A stretch of 64,000 bases of DNA. It comes from Scatophagus argus (lineage: Eukaryota > Chordata > Actinopteri > Scatophagidae). The notes below the pieces were generated by a model. The model saw only the letters and a program-made list of their open reading frames with translations, was not told where the DNA came from and did not search any database. How positions within the stretch are numbered: position 1 is the first letter of the stretch; each line of letters opens with the position of its first letter. Positions 14,172-25,915 of the stretch are shown here, piece after piece. The stretch spans positions 2,472,055-2,536,054 of the forward strand of contig NC_058508.1 in assembly GCF_020382885.2 (NCBI RefSeq). Reading direction: 5' to 3'. Both the position numbers and the translations under genes were made by a program.

Positions 14172-16023
14172 CGGAGAGAGAGAGCCGAGCTGTGCGAATC
14201 AGTGCAATGCATTCAGCTCAGCTCAACTCAGTCTTTCTGTGTTGGGTCAAAAGAGCTGAGGGAGCACATGGTGGCTACGGCTCTACGATGAAATCCCTTA
14301 GCCATGACAGAGGCCTCATTGGTTTAATAACTACACAGGTATAGTAATATGATACTGGAGCCCTCTGTTTGTGTTGATAAAACTTTATATTCAGACTAAA
14401 TACTCTATGACCTGCAGATCAACAGGTTAACATGCTGTACTGCCACTCACCCAACACATCCAGGTCCACCTTGAAGTTGATGAAGTGGGTGTGGATGTTC
14501 CCCAGAACCTTCTCCGCCACCTGGTGTCCGTGTTTCAGACTACCCTCCACCAGGTAGGACGAAGAGATGTAGCCGGTTGCGTGCACCTTAGCCTCCACTA
14601 CTCCGTTCTGGTAGAAGATGAAATCCCACATGTAGTCGTAGTTTCCTATAGCTGTGATGGTCCTGAATACCAAGGCGCTGTTCACCATCCCCCCGTAACT
14701 GTTGTGGAAAAAGTCAGAGAAGTGCCTCCGCAAGGGCTGACCCATGTTGTGCTCAAAGATACAGATGGAGTTCCTAAATCTGACCGGGGCAGGGACATCG
14801 ATGTAGCGGTATGTGTCCACGTAGGTGGCTTCATAAGGGCAATCCACGCCACGGGTCAGTTCGTGCGCGAAGCGCCCTATGCCGATGCTTGTGTCCAAGA
14901 ACTTAGTCAGGATCATCCCGGGAGTCACAGAACCGTACACCGACATGGCCTCCTGCACGCTCAGCTCATACGCTATCCTCTCACCCTTGAAACGAACATC
15001 AAAAACCCTCATGCCCGTGAGAGAGCTCAGTCCGAAAGCGAAGCTCCAGTCCATGTACAAGACATGGTTGTTACTAACGCTATAGCGCTTCCCCTCGGGG
15101 TAAAACTGCTGCGGACCGACCTGCAGAGGCTTCTGCTTGGGTTTCAGTGAACCATAGTCAGGCGACTCCTTGTAAACTATTTTCTTAATAGAGCCCTGGT
15201 CGTATTTCTGCTGAAGTTCTTCTGTGGTGTTGAAGTATTGGCCGTTGTAAAGGAGCCGCTCCACCGTCCATTGGGACTCGTTTACGCTCTCGTGGTTAAC
15301 TAACACCTCAAAGCCCACCGGGTGGATGTACATACCGCTCATATCCCTGAAGAAAGATATCCAGGTCTTTCTGTCCCCGGACTTGACCCCGCGGGGCATT
15401 TGTTCGAACGCGTTCAACGTCCTGTCCTTATCTACGTCGAAGCTCTCCTTCATTAGCTTCTGCAGTTTGGAGAAGACCGCATCCTTCAAAAAACCGAAAA
15501 GCAGCGCGTATTCCCCGACGGTGACCGTGCGCGCAGTGATAGGCAGCTCCATATTGTACCTCTCCCTGGTGACATCTCTTATGTATCGTGGTTTGGGGAG
15601 AGGTCCCACTGCATACTCTTTAATCTGGCCAAGTGTGCCGTCGAAGACCACCACCGTTGCCTCTCTAGACGGTTTGTCACCTTTCCCGTCCAGGTAAGCC
15701 AGCACGTCTGCTTTCCTGGGCAAAGACAGGTCAATTAAAAACAAAAAATTTTCCGATGGCTTAGTGATCTGATTGGTGGATATTTTCAAATTTTTCTGTT
15801 TGACCATGTAGTCCTGAACCTGCAAATACTCCTCCAAAGTGAGGTCAGCGAACACAAGGCTGCGCTCGTCGTGTTTGCCCCGCAGCGGGTGGACACGCTG
15901 AGCGGAACATTTGTGCACCCTGCTTGAGTGGATCCCGATCAGAACAATGTTGAGAATAATGGAGAAGAGGACAAAGAGGATGAGCGCCCATTTCACGAGA
16001 GAGTTCATTCTCCGCTCTACCAT
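8167..16023 (-). CDS. aoc2: membrane copper amine oxidase, AOC2/AOC3 type, 5 coding exons
   Basis: Semicarbazide-sensitive amine oxidase. The family deaminates primary amines to aldehyde, ammonia and hydrogen peroxide with copper and a peptide-derived topaquinone. Exons on the minus strand: 16023-14451, 12354-12236, 12031-11865, 8712-8580, 8460-8167. All have GT-AG ends and the phases join to 761 aa, close to the human AOC3 length of 763. Residues 11-30 form one hydrophobic membrane anchor at the N terminus. The topaquinone precursor is Tyr462 in NYDY, the catalytic base is Asp403 in YVD, and the copper ligands are His511 and His513 (HTH) and His676 (LHIPH). The AOC3 RGD motif is replaced by IGPG. 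Gly460 sits where AOC3 has its gate leucine; as I recall AOC2 also has Gly there, which favours the aoc2 name. A second Met at residue 6 could be the start. Intron 3 is the longest (8713-11864). Confidence 0.93.
10448..10690. repeat. possible hAT-type non-autonomous repeat
   Basis: It begins CAGGGGTGGAAA and is full of TACTTT, AAGTACTTAA and GAGTA words. This is the vocabulary of a very common fish hAT-derived repeat with CAGGGGTGG termini. No second terminus or target duplication is clear. Confidence 0.35.
11085..11828 (+). mobile_element. LINE 3' untranslated region
   Basis: Recognisable blocks of one fish LINE 3' UTR occur in order: CTGCTGGGGAATCTCCCATG, GTCCCATTAATGCATGTTAC, a run of TTA/CTA triplets, CTCAACCCAACTGGTCAAGG, GGAATGTTGGGCCTCTGTAA, ATGAGATAACTTTTGTTGTG, and a terminal AAATTGAATTG. 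The same family supplies the copies at 27840-29048, 29049-29640, 30615-30970 and 55405-55580. It lies antisense in intron 3 of the amine oxidase gene. No open reading frame of the element remains. Confidence 0.8.
13420..13652 (+). mobile_element. LINE 3' UTR fragment with CTGATT tail
   Basis: It ends in GTCAAATTCTTTGTATGTGT, then CTTGGCCAATAAAGCTGATT and repeated CTGA(G/T)T units, a typical 3' terminus of fish LINEs. It lies antisense in intron 1 of the amine oxidase gene (12355-14450). Confidence 0.7.
13670..14005 (-). mobile_element. Tc1/mariner transposase remnant
   Basis: The minus strand encodes decayed pieces of the catalytic half of a Tc1-type transposase. VSDLTNALLHEWPKIPTE is followed at lower coordinates by a relic of the ending that usually reads ESLPRRV. 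Upstream on that strand are remnants of the C-A-P-V-H-K, TW-DEF and S-P-D-L-N-P-I region that carries part of the DDE triad. Frameshifts break the frame, and the family-typical SPDLNPI appears altered. The copy is inactive and sits in intron 1 of the amine oxidase gene. A second, shorter copy lies at 40465-40580. Confidence 0.75.
14127..14170. repeat. (TG)22 microsatellite
   Basis: Perfect TG dinucleotides over about 44 bases, about 280 bases from the 5' splice site of amine oxidase exon 1, inside intron 1. Confidence 0.97.
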
Positions 16024-16739
16024 TACGCACGACCTTGGAGAAAGAGAGGAGAGGAATGAGCTCCGTGCAGGAGCAGACGGTTTTGGAAATGAGTGGCCCG
16101 CCCGACAACTTTGTCTTGTCCCACCTCCTTCTCATGGATTCCATATACTTCTGCCCCTCCCTACCTCTTGAATGAACAGTTATGGAACAGCGGTTTAACA
16201 CAGCCTCTGGTCAGCTACGGGCCACTATACTTTTACGCAGACTGTTTAAATTTTACCCACGCTACTAAAACAACAAATAATCATTAATCTAAAGATTAAT
16301 GAAAGAGAAAAGACGAGTGTTGTGTGAACATTGTTTTAGCTCAAATAGAATCCCAGACTATCTCACAAAGCTGACATACACCTATGGAATGCACACCAAA
16401 GCACACATTTTCACTTGTCCAATACACTGCGTTCATTCTATGCAAACGGTTTGAGTTAATACCACTTTAAACAATCAGTTTTATTGCATTGCTGAAACAG
16501 TATGAGTGTATGAAGAGTGTATGAGACAGTCATCGGGTATACTCATTTTTGTAAGTTTAACAAACTTAGACCATCAAGTTTTACCTCAGGCCACAGTGCT
16601 GCTCTGTTGTAATTGGTTCAAAACTCAACACAAGTCTGTGCTTGTCCGTTGGAGGTTTCAGAGAAAGTTGTGCCATTTTCTAATTTTCACAGAGCAATTT
16701 AAGGTCTTTGCACTTTCCATGCTCCTTGAACAATACGTT
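16024..16739. other. upstream region of the amine oxidase gene
   Basis: The 5' flank of the minus-strand gene should hold its promoter and any untranslated exon. I see no unambiguous TATA box on the minus strand. The open frame at 16506-17063 is an unrelated lead-in joined by chance to the LINE protein fragment downstream. Confidence 0.5.
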
Positions 16740-17195
16740 TTCTGTCAGGAAAAGGCCTACAGGAAGGAGGTCATCCACCTGGAGAGCTGGTGCCGGGAGA
16801 ATAACCTCCTGCTGAACGTCAGCAAATCTAAGGTGCTTATTGTGGACTACAGGAAGAAGCAGCAGGGGGACATCCGTCCACTCTGCATCGGTGGGTCTGA
16901 GGTGGAGAGGGTGGACAGTTTTAAATACCTCGGTGTGACCATCACACGGGACCTGTCCTGGACACTGCACATTAACAGGACTGTTAAGAAGGCCAGGCAG
17001 CATCTGTTCTACCTCAGATATAATATATATAATATTTATAATATTAATAATATAATATTATAATTTTACTCATTGTATTTTACTTACCTATTTTTGGTAG
17101 CAGGGACAAAGAAAATTTTACTGCACATTGTATCGTGTATGATTGTGTGTGTGACAAATAAACCTATCTTGTATCTTGTATTTTTCTGTTTTTAG
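16740..17195 (+). mobile_element. LINE reverse transcriptase C-terminal fragment and 3' UTR
   Basis: The frame encodes YRKEVIHLESWCRENNLLLN, then KSKVLIVDYRKK, SFKYLGVTITRDLSWT and VKKARQHLFYLR. This is the thumb and post-RT region of fish LINEs, with the W-C-x-x-N-N-L-x-L-N and F-K-Y-L-G-V signatures. An untranslated tail ends near 17190 with ACAAATAAACCTATCTTGTA. The element is truncated at both ends of its coding part. Its family looks like that of 35435-35893. Confidence 0.8.
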
Positions 17196-17589
17196 CAAAT
17201 TTGGACACATTTAAAGGACATTTGCCTGCTGTAAAGAGGGTACCAAACAATTGTTTTCCCTAGTCAAGTATTAGAAACTGCTGGAACTTCTAGTTTGAAA
17301 TGTGTACATTTGAATGTGTGTAAATTTGTGGTTGCCTTATGTAAATTTTGAGTGTTGGACAATTGCAGCATTGTGATTATTGAGTAGTTCTCTCTACTTG
17401 TGTGTTTTCTACATACAGTTTTGGAACAGCAGTGTAAAATTCAAATTATTCAATGTAGTTTTGAAAAAATTTCAATGCCCACTTTTCACATTAGTCTAAT
17501 TTGCCCTATTATTTGTGTTTATGTTTAAAGCCATATTAAAATTCCTTCCCTGCCATCTGTGAGAAGAGAGCACAGCTTTTTAAACATTA
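17196..17589. other. gene-free spacer
   Basis: AT-rich sequence between the LINE tail and the decayed gene at 17590. No feature recognised. Confidence 0.5.
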
Positions 17590-18910
17590 TAGGCAAAAAC
17601 ATGGGATTTATGCAAGAACTGAGCCCTTTCCTCGTTGCATCAGGAATGTATGCGTACAGTCAAGTCTCTCAGTGCACTCCATAGTCATTTATCCCGCTTT
17701 CACACCAGAAGTGTGGATCAACTGCAAGCTGTAGACTCTCAAATGAAGTTTTGCTGTTTGTCATGTGAATTTCTTGAACCCTGCACTGAAACTGAATACT
17801 TTGCTCATCTGTGGAGTACTCACTTAAAAGTAAATCACAAAGTTGATTGTCCTTATAAAGACCGTACATTTCAGAGCAGTGCATTCTCCACTTTCAATGC
17901 ACACAAAAGTAAAACACATAGAGAGCATACTTCAGAGCATAATTTCAAATCTGAAATAATTGCCAGTATAACCAATGATGCTTGTGATGAAGCAGCCCAT
18001 GAAGAGCAACTTCTGAAACAGAAGACCTAGAGGTCATAGAAGAAGCCTGCAATGAGCTTTGTGGTTTAGGAAAACAGCTTGAACATAATCTAGCATCTCT
18101 GTTCTTGAAAATGCAAACTATTCTGCATATTCCAGAGATTGCTGTACAGGAAGTGATACAACACCTTTGCCAAATACATGACCTATTACAGCTATTACTG
18201 TACAGTAATGCCAAGGCAGTACTTAAGAAACATTATCCAGATGTGGATGAATTAGTTGTAAAAGAAAAGATCTGTGCTGTTTCAGAATTATAGATAAAGC
18301 AATGTCAGAAAAGGTGCATGTTCCTCATATGCCGTGAGAGCACTTTAAGGAAAATTGCTGTCTTTCAGTGAATCAGTTCACAGTTGCACTGATACTATAT
18401 CTTCATGACTTTGAAGTATCCAATTCTTTGGGAAAATCAAAGCAGAAACACAAAATGTGTACAGTGTATTGGGTTATTGCTAATGTACCTGTCAAGTACA
18501 GATCAGCACTAAACTCTATTCAGTTTGCTCTACTCTGCAACACCTCCACAATCAAACAGTGTGGTTATGAGAAAGTTCTTCAACCTCTTCAACCTCATTA
18601 GAACAGCATGGTTTTATAGAATCTTAATGAGGGAGACTCCGTGGACATTCCAGTGGGAATCATCTGCTATGAGGACACCAATGTTGCAAGCACAGCAAGC
18701 ATCGCTACAACTAAACCCCTCAAGAGTAGGGATCATCCTAGGGAGCAGCCTTGTAACAGAAGCACTCACCAGCCTACCTCAGGCAATGTGCCTCTTGTTT
18801 GGCTCTACCTAAGCACTCCACCAGCAGGACCCGAAGTGCTTAAAAAACACATTTACCTTCATTCAGCAGGTAATGCTAAATTTTGGTCGAAGTGAGCTAC
18901 CTCCCAAGGT
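17590..18910 (+). pseudogene. decayed multi-copy zinc-finger-like gene (probable mobile-element ORF)
   Basis: Three colinear plus-strand segments look like parts of one protein. 17635-18030 has Cys/His pairs spaced like C2H2 fingers (FCCLSCEF...HLWSTH; DCPYKD...HKSKTH). About 18010-18290 reads on in another frame (LASLFLKMQTILHIPEIAVQ). 18368-18601 encodes LYLHDFEVSNSLGKSKQKHK and CTVYWVIANVPVKYRSALNS. I recognise this architecture from uncharacterised proteins present in many copies in fish and some invertebrates, but I know no assigned function. The frame shifts near 18020 and a stop falls near 18290, so the copy is broken. The region past 18600 keeps only short open pieces. Whether it was host-encoded or carried by a transposon is undecided. 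Confidence 0.55.
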
Positions 18911-19524
18911 TCAAAAGCTGAAGAATGATCTTGCAGTGTAAGACACATTTATGCTCATGACACAATTCTCCATGTCCGTGTCTGGACTGTTGTACAAATA
19001 CATTGCACTCAATGGAGCAAATATTCTTGCAGGTGCTCATTTTGTATGTGATACTTCTTGTACTGCATGTGTCTAGTGTTGTTCGTTTTACTGAAATAAT
19101 TCTACAGAGGACACAGAGGAGAGTTGCAGTTTTTTGAAACAACTCTGGTTCTAACTGCATAGTTGTTCTTAATGCCTGTTTTGTTGTGTGGCACACAAAG
19201 CAGACAGTATACATGGTCAGTGTTGTTGTTATTTTTCATACTTGTTCACAGAGCAAGTGGTTCCATTTGAAAGTAAATCGTTTCATAATTCAATGCACAT
19301 GTTCTGTTTGCCGCATCATAGAAAGGTACTGTAAGGTAATATCTGCAGCAAAAAATAAGAACATACTGTTGTAACTGTTGGCAAAGACCCATTTTGATAA
19401 TATTCTGTAAACAAGATCTTACTGTTATTTTGGATTTGCACCTGGTATTTCACACAGCATCATTGTTAATACATAATTGTTGCTTTGTTGTGTGTCTAAA
19501 TAAAATGTACTGCATTGTAATAAA
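18911..19524. other. gene-free spacer
   Basis: No gene or classified repeat recognised. Short ORFs only. Confidence 0.45.
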
Positions 19525-19775
19525 AGAAGGTTCCCTGGTGTCCTCCCAAAGTCCCCAAAAACATGCATTACATGCATACATTAGGTTAATTGGCTACTTT
19601 ACATTTGCCCCTAGGTGTGTGTGAGTGTGTGATTGTTTGTCTTTGTGTGTCAGCCCTGCAAATGACCGGCGACCAGTCCAGAGTGAACTCCACCTCTCGC
19701 CCGTAGTTAGCTGGGATAGGCTCCCCTGTGACCCTGACAGATAAGCATTATGAGAAAATGAATGAATGAATTTAA
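19525..19775 (+). mobile_element. 5'-truncated tRNA-derived SINE copy
   Basis: It holds the body and tail of the SINE that is complete at 43089-43435: TGTCCTCCCAAAGTCC, TTAGGTTAATTGGCTAC, TGCCCCTAGGTGTG, GGCGACCAGTCCAGAGTG, TAGTTAGCTGGGATAGGCTC and a terminal AATGAATGAAT run. The tRNA-like head is absent. Confidence 0.7.
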
Positions 19776-22700
19776 TATATTCAAAGTTTTAATAAAACTA
19801 GAATTTTCAGTGTATTTGACTTATAATACTAAGTTCTGACTGTACTACTTTTACACAGTTTTTTTCCTATTGTTATTATTTAAACCATTTAAGGGTATAT
19901 AATTTAAAAATGTTAAATTCTGACTATTTTACATTTAAGTTTTCTCTACTGTCCGTTACTTAAACCATTTGAGGCAATCACTTGACACAAATGGTTTTAG
20001 TACAATCAACATATCTGGGTTTACAGTATGCAGGATTACTGAAACACACAATGATGTAGAAAAATGGTGGAGGCATAGGCTTCATCTTCACATGACTGTT
20101 GATATGTTGATATACAATGAGATACATTTGATGGAACACTGGGTTTCTGTTAAACAGTGAAACATGGCCCCATATTTAACATCTTTGATATGTCTTTTGT
20201 GTAATCTGTGACTTATGTGTTTTTAGCTCTCCCTGCCCTTTCACTAGATGACCCCTCTCCTATCAGTGAAACTAGACGTACAGGACCGACAATTGACGGG
20301 TCCCCCGTTGTTGTTTCTTCCAGGTCCTGGCAGGTCACTCAGTAAAGGAAGTCAGCTCTAATTGGCCTACTCTTGACCTGCCATGCTTCCTGCTGGCCTG
20401 GTGGGAAATGTTCTTGTCAGATTAAGCTCGCAGCCAGCATTCTCTCCCACATTCTGATGTGTTTGATAGCCTTGGGATTTTTCAGAGAAGAGAAAAACAA
20501 GTTGTGACCCAGAGTAAAAACAGTAAGGCCAGCCTTGGATAAATATCTTAATTATATTTACTTATCCACAAATATTGTTGATTCTTTTTACGTGAGCTAC
20601 ATTACTATGCATGTCCTTTTTGATATACATTTGGAACTAAACTCCTCATGTGCACACACACAAGTGTAAGCACTGTGTGACTTCACCCACTGGTTTATGC
20701 ACTACTGTTTTTAAGTCTCCAGTCTGGCATTATGGTCATTGCATCTTGGTTTTTTGTAGCCAGATGTGACTATATTTGGACAAGAGAGGTGATCCGAGAA
20801 GGTTTAAGGCTCTTCTGCATTGACTTTATTTTTCACTATTTACACACTCAATGGTGTAATATTAAAGTTGCAACAACTGATTTTTTTGGCAGTTTAGAGG
20901 AGGTAGAAACAAGTTGTGACCACATCATTGACATATCATTACTTTTCACGTTGATATGGTGAACATGTCTGCAAGCAGCTACCTGTTGACACATCTAGCA
21001 GACAAAACAACATTATCAGTCATTTGAACTTTTTGTCCATCTGATGCATGTAATTCAGTCACATTTAGTATCTGGTATCTGCTACTTAAATATCTGCCTC
21101 TTCTCTGCTAAATTCTACATGATATCTCTAACTGTATGTCTGTCTGCTGGTCTAAGCAGGCAGTGTACAGTGGGTTTTTCATACAGAAGTGCTTCTGCTG
21201 GCCATACCATCTGTGTATGGTGGTGGTGATTTACTGATCCTCAGTGCTTTTATTTCAGACACCAGCAGAAAGCTCTGCTGTGTTTGAGCCTCAGAAAGAG
21301 AGTCCTATTCTGTCCAGTCCTGATCCTATTATTCCTGTCTAGTATGATTAGCAGATAATACACAGATGAAGTAAATAAGAATGTCTGGTTTTCAAGATTC
21401 ACTCCTTTGTCCTCAAGAACAGTTTGGATATTTGTCACAGAATGCAGTAACCATCTCTCTTAGAAACCAATGTAGAAAGCACCTACTTCGGTTTGTCTTG
21501 GGTTTTCCAATTACATTGCCTCACATAGTGTACAGTAAGTTTTTAGGGTAAGATGGAACTTTGGCAAAATAAACAATTTGGTAAGATAAAACAAACATTT
21601 GAAAACTTCAAGTACATTCATAACTCAATTTTGACCAAAACTGTCGTTGTGGCCGTGGTTTGGCTCCAAGTTCTTTTAAGTTTAAAAGATTTCATTCTGC
21701 CTTTTAGCAGCAATAGCTCTGCTGACAACAGTCAGGGAGGAGAAGCACAGCAAAACACATTCAGGACCACAGCTCCCAGTGAAACCAGTGAAAACACCAG
21801 TCAAGCTCTGCAACTAAAGTGATGGGCAGAAGACAACAGAGATAGGATACTGTGGGTCAGTTAGCAGGATAATAAAACTTAGTTAGCTTAGTTCCCTGCT
21901 TTGGTTTCATCTGAAAATTACTATGTGGATAAGTTTTGATCATTTGTCAATGAAGGGAAATCAGAGCGACCCCTGAAGCTACAGAGAAGCACTGGCCCCA
22001 GCAGTGAGTAGCCTCACTGTAAGTCATTTAGTCAGTTTTTGTGAATTCTCTCCCTATGAGAGGATTATTTGAGTTATTACCCCACAGGGACTGTCATTCA
22101 GTTTAGATGTCTTAACCATTATATCACACTGATGCACAAATTAATGTTAGAAACTTTAAAGGTTGGCTCATTTAAATGACACATTTGTATATTTTTTCCT
22201 GGGGAGAGATAACTGATTTGTGGGATCTTAGATATCTTTCTGTAAGATTATTACTCTGTCTAATGCAACTGGAATTTAATTTGCAGTGCTCAGAGCTTTG
22301 ACAAAAGGGTTTTTTTTTTTTTAAAAAAAAGTGTCTAAATCATAGTTTATTTGCCATAACCACAGTCTTTCACCAATTACTTCCCATACATTAAAATGAA
22401 ACAGTAGTTAGGTTGCCTGTGGCCTGAAAAACACAGATTGATTGATGATTGAATGATTGTTGATTTATGTGATGTGCACCAAATGGTGGCCAGCCTCCTC
22501 CGCCTCACACGGAATGGGAAAACAGCCAGTTCTGACGTCTGCATCTTAAGTTATCAAAGAAACAAGCTGAGTTAAGGTTAGCAGAAACCTGGATCACAGC
22601 CTTCCCCGGATGTCCTGTGTCCATGGAATAGTGTTAGAGAGATGCTGATTTTTAAGGTGAAACTTCATTCCTCAGTGTCTTTACTGGTTTTAATTGGTAC

Positions 22701-24362
22701 CTGAAGAGAGAGGGGAGACTTCTGCGGACAATTCAGCTGTCTGTTAAAACCCCGTAAGTGATGAACGGTGAGTCAATCCTAACCTACAAACGAGTTGAGC
22801 CAAAGTTAGCGTCAACTTGGTGCACAGACTGTGTGCAGCTTAGAGTGTCAGAGAGGCACGGATTTTTAACCTTAAACGTTTCAGGTATGGACATTAATGC
22901 TTGTACTGGTCAAGTAAACTCTGTTCAGACTAGTGGAATGTGCCATGCAGTCTGAAAAAACAGAAGTGATGTTTAACATCAATTGAAAATAAAGGTGTAT
23001 CACTGAAGCGCATCATTTCCAGGTAATGAACTGGATTGAGAAGAAAAATCTGACACAGGGGGTCAGTGCTGTCGTATATAACATAGCATTACTAAAGTTC
23101 AATTTCACTAGAACGCTGCATGGTTCTTTTGCTCAGAAGCTAATCATTAGCTGTACCTAACCCAGGCTTCAACTGAAATGTCTTTTTGGAGACACTTAAA
23201 TAAATCCATGAAGATATATATGATGTTGAATGTCATCAGTGAGTATTTATCCATTTCATATCCGTTTTTTGCTCCATTTCTTTGTTCTCACACCAGTGTC
23301 ATCTTGAAGTGACCATTTGACCCCGTGTTTGCTTTCTCCGTTCTCTTTCCTGTCTCATGATTTAGTGGTTCTGTTCTCATTTCTTGCATGTCAGAAACCA
23401 ATTTTGACCTGAAGAAATAATTTTAATCAGTAATTAATAATAGCCATGTAATTGTTGCGCGTGATCTTCTGGCAGGGCGCATCCTTTTTGATTGGCATGT
23501 GATGGCAGCGGACCTGAGAACAACTCTGTAGTTGGTTGCCGTAAATGTTTAAAGAATGCTGAGAGGAAGGAGAGGGCTGCTAACTCTCTGACGAGCAAAC
23601 CCAAACATGCATTTGGGAATGTTTATAGACTTCCAGATGGATAACTGCACTGCTCAAGTCAAGTAGTAAATACAGACACACATACATATACACACACTGG
23701 TAACACACTTTCACAGACCCCCTGATCTTACACATACAGTTCAAATTAACACTCGTTCAGGCATGCACTGTTTCACGCAGACACACACACGCCCGTCTGT
23801 TCCCACTTAAGCTTTATAAATGGCTGTTTAGATTGACCTTTTGCTCTCCATACATTCCAGCTTTTTTCTGGACACACTCAGTCTGAGTCTCAGCTCCATC
23901 TGCTCAGATCATCAAAGATCTCCCTCTGTGCTGGGAATGTACTATATATCAGTTGCTGTCTTGTACTCTCATGCATTCATTTATACTTACATAGTTTGGT
24001 TTGGTGTCAGCTCAGTTCAGCTGAAGCTGCAGCAAGTGTTGGGTTTCCCTCATAAATACTGAAAGTCCTCCACCTCTTCTCTTCATGTATGAAATGAGCC
24101 TCAGTCAGTGAACAAGATGCTGAGCTCCAAGCCGTGCGCTTTTTCCTTTTCTTCAAAACTCTTTTTTCCATGGATTTCACAACTCAGCCTATTAATATTT
24201 GAATCCTTAAGATTTTAATTAGAACATAAAGTTTGATATTTATGGTGTGCATTTTTCTGCAATAACCATGCAATATATTCATATTAAATAATTACCTCTA
24301 TAGAGAACAGGCCAGACTGGCTCTTCATTGTTTGTTTTCTTCTCATGCTCATGTTCATGAGT
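19776..24362. other. gene-poor interval
   Basis: No coding exon recognised over 4.6 kb. Two subregions are less AT-rich and have more mixed composition than the rest (about 20230-20470 and 23450-23660). They carry no open frame and are the best candidates here for conserved non-coding DNA, but composition alone does not show this. Confidence 0.45.
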
Positions 24363-24364
24363 TA

Positions 24365-25438
24365 TACAAAGTGTGCACAATTATTAGGCAAGTGAATATT
24401 GTGACCATATCATTATTTTTATGTTTATTTTCCAACTCCAAGCTGTATAAAGTTGAATGCTTATTGAATTTAAGCACATCAGGTGATGTGTATTTGTGTA
24501 ATGAGGGAGAGTGTGGCCTAAGGAGGTCAACACCCTATAATCAAAGTGTGCATAATTATTAGACAGCTTCTTTTCCTCAGGCAAAATAGGCCAAAAAAGT
24601 CATTTAATTGACTCCAAAAAGTAAAAAATTATATATATATATATAAAGTCTTTTAGAGGGATGCAGCACTCTTGAAATTGCTGAGATATTGGGGCGTGAT
24701 CACAGAGCCATCAAACATTTTGTTGCAAATAGCCAGGGCCGCAAGAAACGTGTTGAGAAAAAAAAAAAAAAAACGCAAATTAACTGACAAAGATTTGAAA
24801 AGAATCAAGCATGAAGCTACCAGGAACCCATTATCCTCCAGTCCTGTCGTATTCCAGAACTGCAGCCTACCTGGAGTGCCCAGAAGTGGTGGTTCAGTGC
24901 TCATGGTGTTCAGTGCTCAGAGATATGGCCAAGGTGAGGAGGGCAGAAACCCGACCACCACTGAACAAGACACATAAGTTGAAACGTTAAGACTAGGCCA
25001 AGAAATAACCGAAGGCAGATTTCTCAAAGGTTTTATGGACTGTTGAGATGAGAGTGACTCTTGATGGACCAGATTTATGGTGAAGGAAAAACGTACACCT
25101 CTCTGAACAGTGTCTGGGAGGCTGTGGTTGCTACTGCACAAAAAAAGCTGATCATCAACAGATCAAGAAACAGAGACAGACTCCATGACTGGCTTATGAC
25201 TGTTATTGAAAAGAAGGGTGGTTATGTTGGTCACATTTTTTCATTTAGCTGCATAAAAATTCTGCGCAATAACAATTGCCCAATAAATGTGCACACATAG
25301 ATATTCTCCAAGAAAGACAAAACCTCTCTTTTACTTCCTTAAATATTCAGGTTTGAGGTTTATTAATTTTTTGGTTTGTCAAGAGCACTGTAGTTGTAGT
25401 TGTTGTACAACTTGCCTGGTAATTGTGCACACAGTGTA
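24365..25438 (+). mobile_element. Tc1/mariner-type transposon with double terminal repeats, degraded
   Basis: About 1.07 kb, bounded by 28-base inverted ends beginning TACAAAGTGTGCACAATTA on the left and, on the reverse strand at the right end, TACACTGTGTGCACAATTA. A TA lies outside each end, as expected for a Tc1/mariner target duplication. A second related repeat lies inside each end (about 24544 and 25270-25298), an IR/DR layout. Inside, 24660-24770 reads GCSTLEIAEILGRDHRAI, a helix-turn-helix typical of these transposases, followed by a lysine-rich stretch, KLTDKDLKRIKHEA and, at 25048-25080, VTLDGPDLW with the first catalytic Asp. Frameshifts and stops break the transposase. Confidence 0.8.
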
Positions 25439-25679
25439 TAAAGGGATATTGTGGCTAACTGTAAAAAGGGTTACTGTGACTAAATTCAGATTTAAAATAC
25501 TATAGTCAACTATAGTAACATGTTCTTAGTAGGTTACTATACTGGTTAACTAGTGACAGAGGTGCTCTCAAGTCATTTTTTGCAAGTTGCAAGCTAGAGC
25601 TAGAGTCCAAGTCGAAACTCAAGTCTTTGGTCAAAAGTCCAAGTCCAGTCATTTGTCTGTTGCTGTTAAGGTTACGTTT

Positions 25680-25915
25680 AACGGACCCCAAAAGCAGAGA
25701 CTAAACATGTTTCTCAAGAGAAAGATGAGAACGTTGTCCAGGTAAAGAAACAAATCTATTTAGGAAATCCCTAATTACCTCAGTTACCAGAGCTTGGAAT
25801 ACTGTGGGAGCACTGAGACCGAAGGGCATGGCCAAGTACTCGATGACGCAAAGCAGTGTTGAAGGTGGTCTATCCTTCATTGCCTTTGGGGATATGAACC
25901 AAGTGGTACACATTT
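25680..25915 (-). mobile_element. Ty3/gypsy reverse transcriptase fragment
   Basis: The minus strand encodes a reverse-transcriptase palm piece with [15 protein letters not shown] and DFLNRFV, the region just before the Y-x-D-D box of gypsy elements. The box itself falls in another frame because of an indel, so the copy is dead. The A-rich DNA at 25916-26400, on the 5' side for this strand, may belong to the same element, but no LTR pair was found. Confidence 0.7.

Noticed and set aside
14485..15697. Plus-strand open frames of 221 and 123 codons inside the amine oxidase exon
   Set aside because: They are antisense to the highly conserved exon 1 and have no family motif; they are open because of its codon composition.
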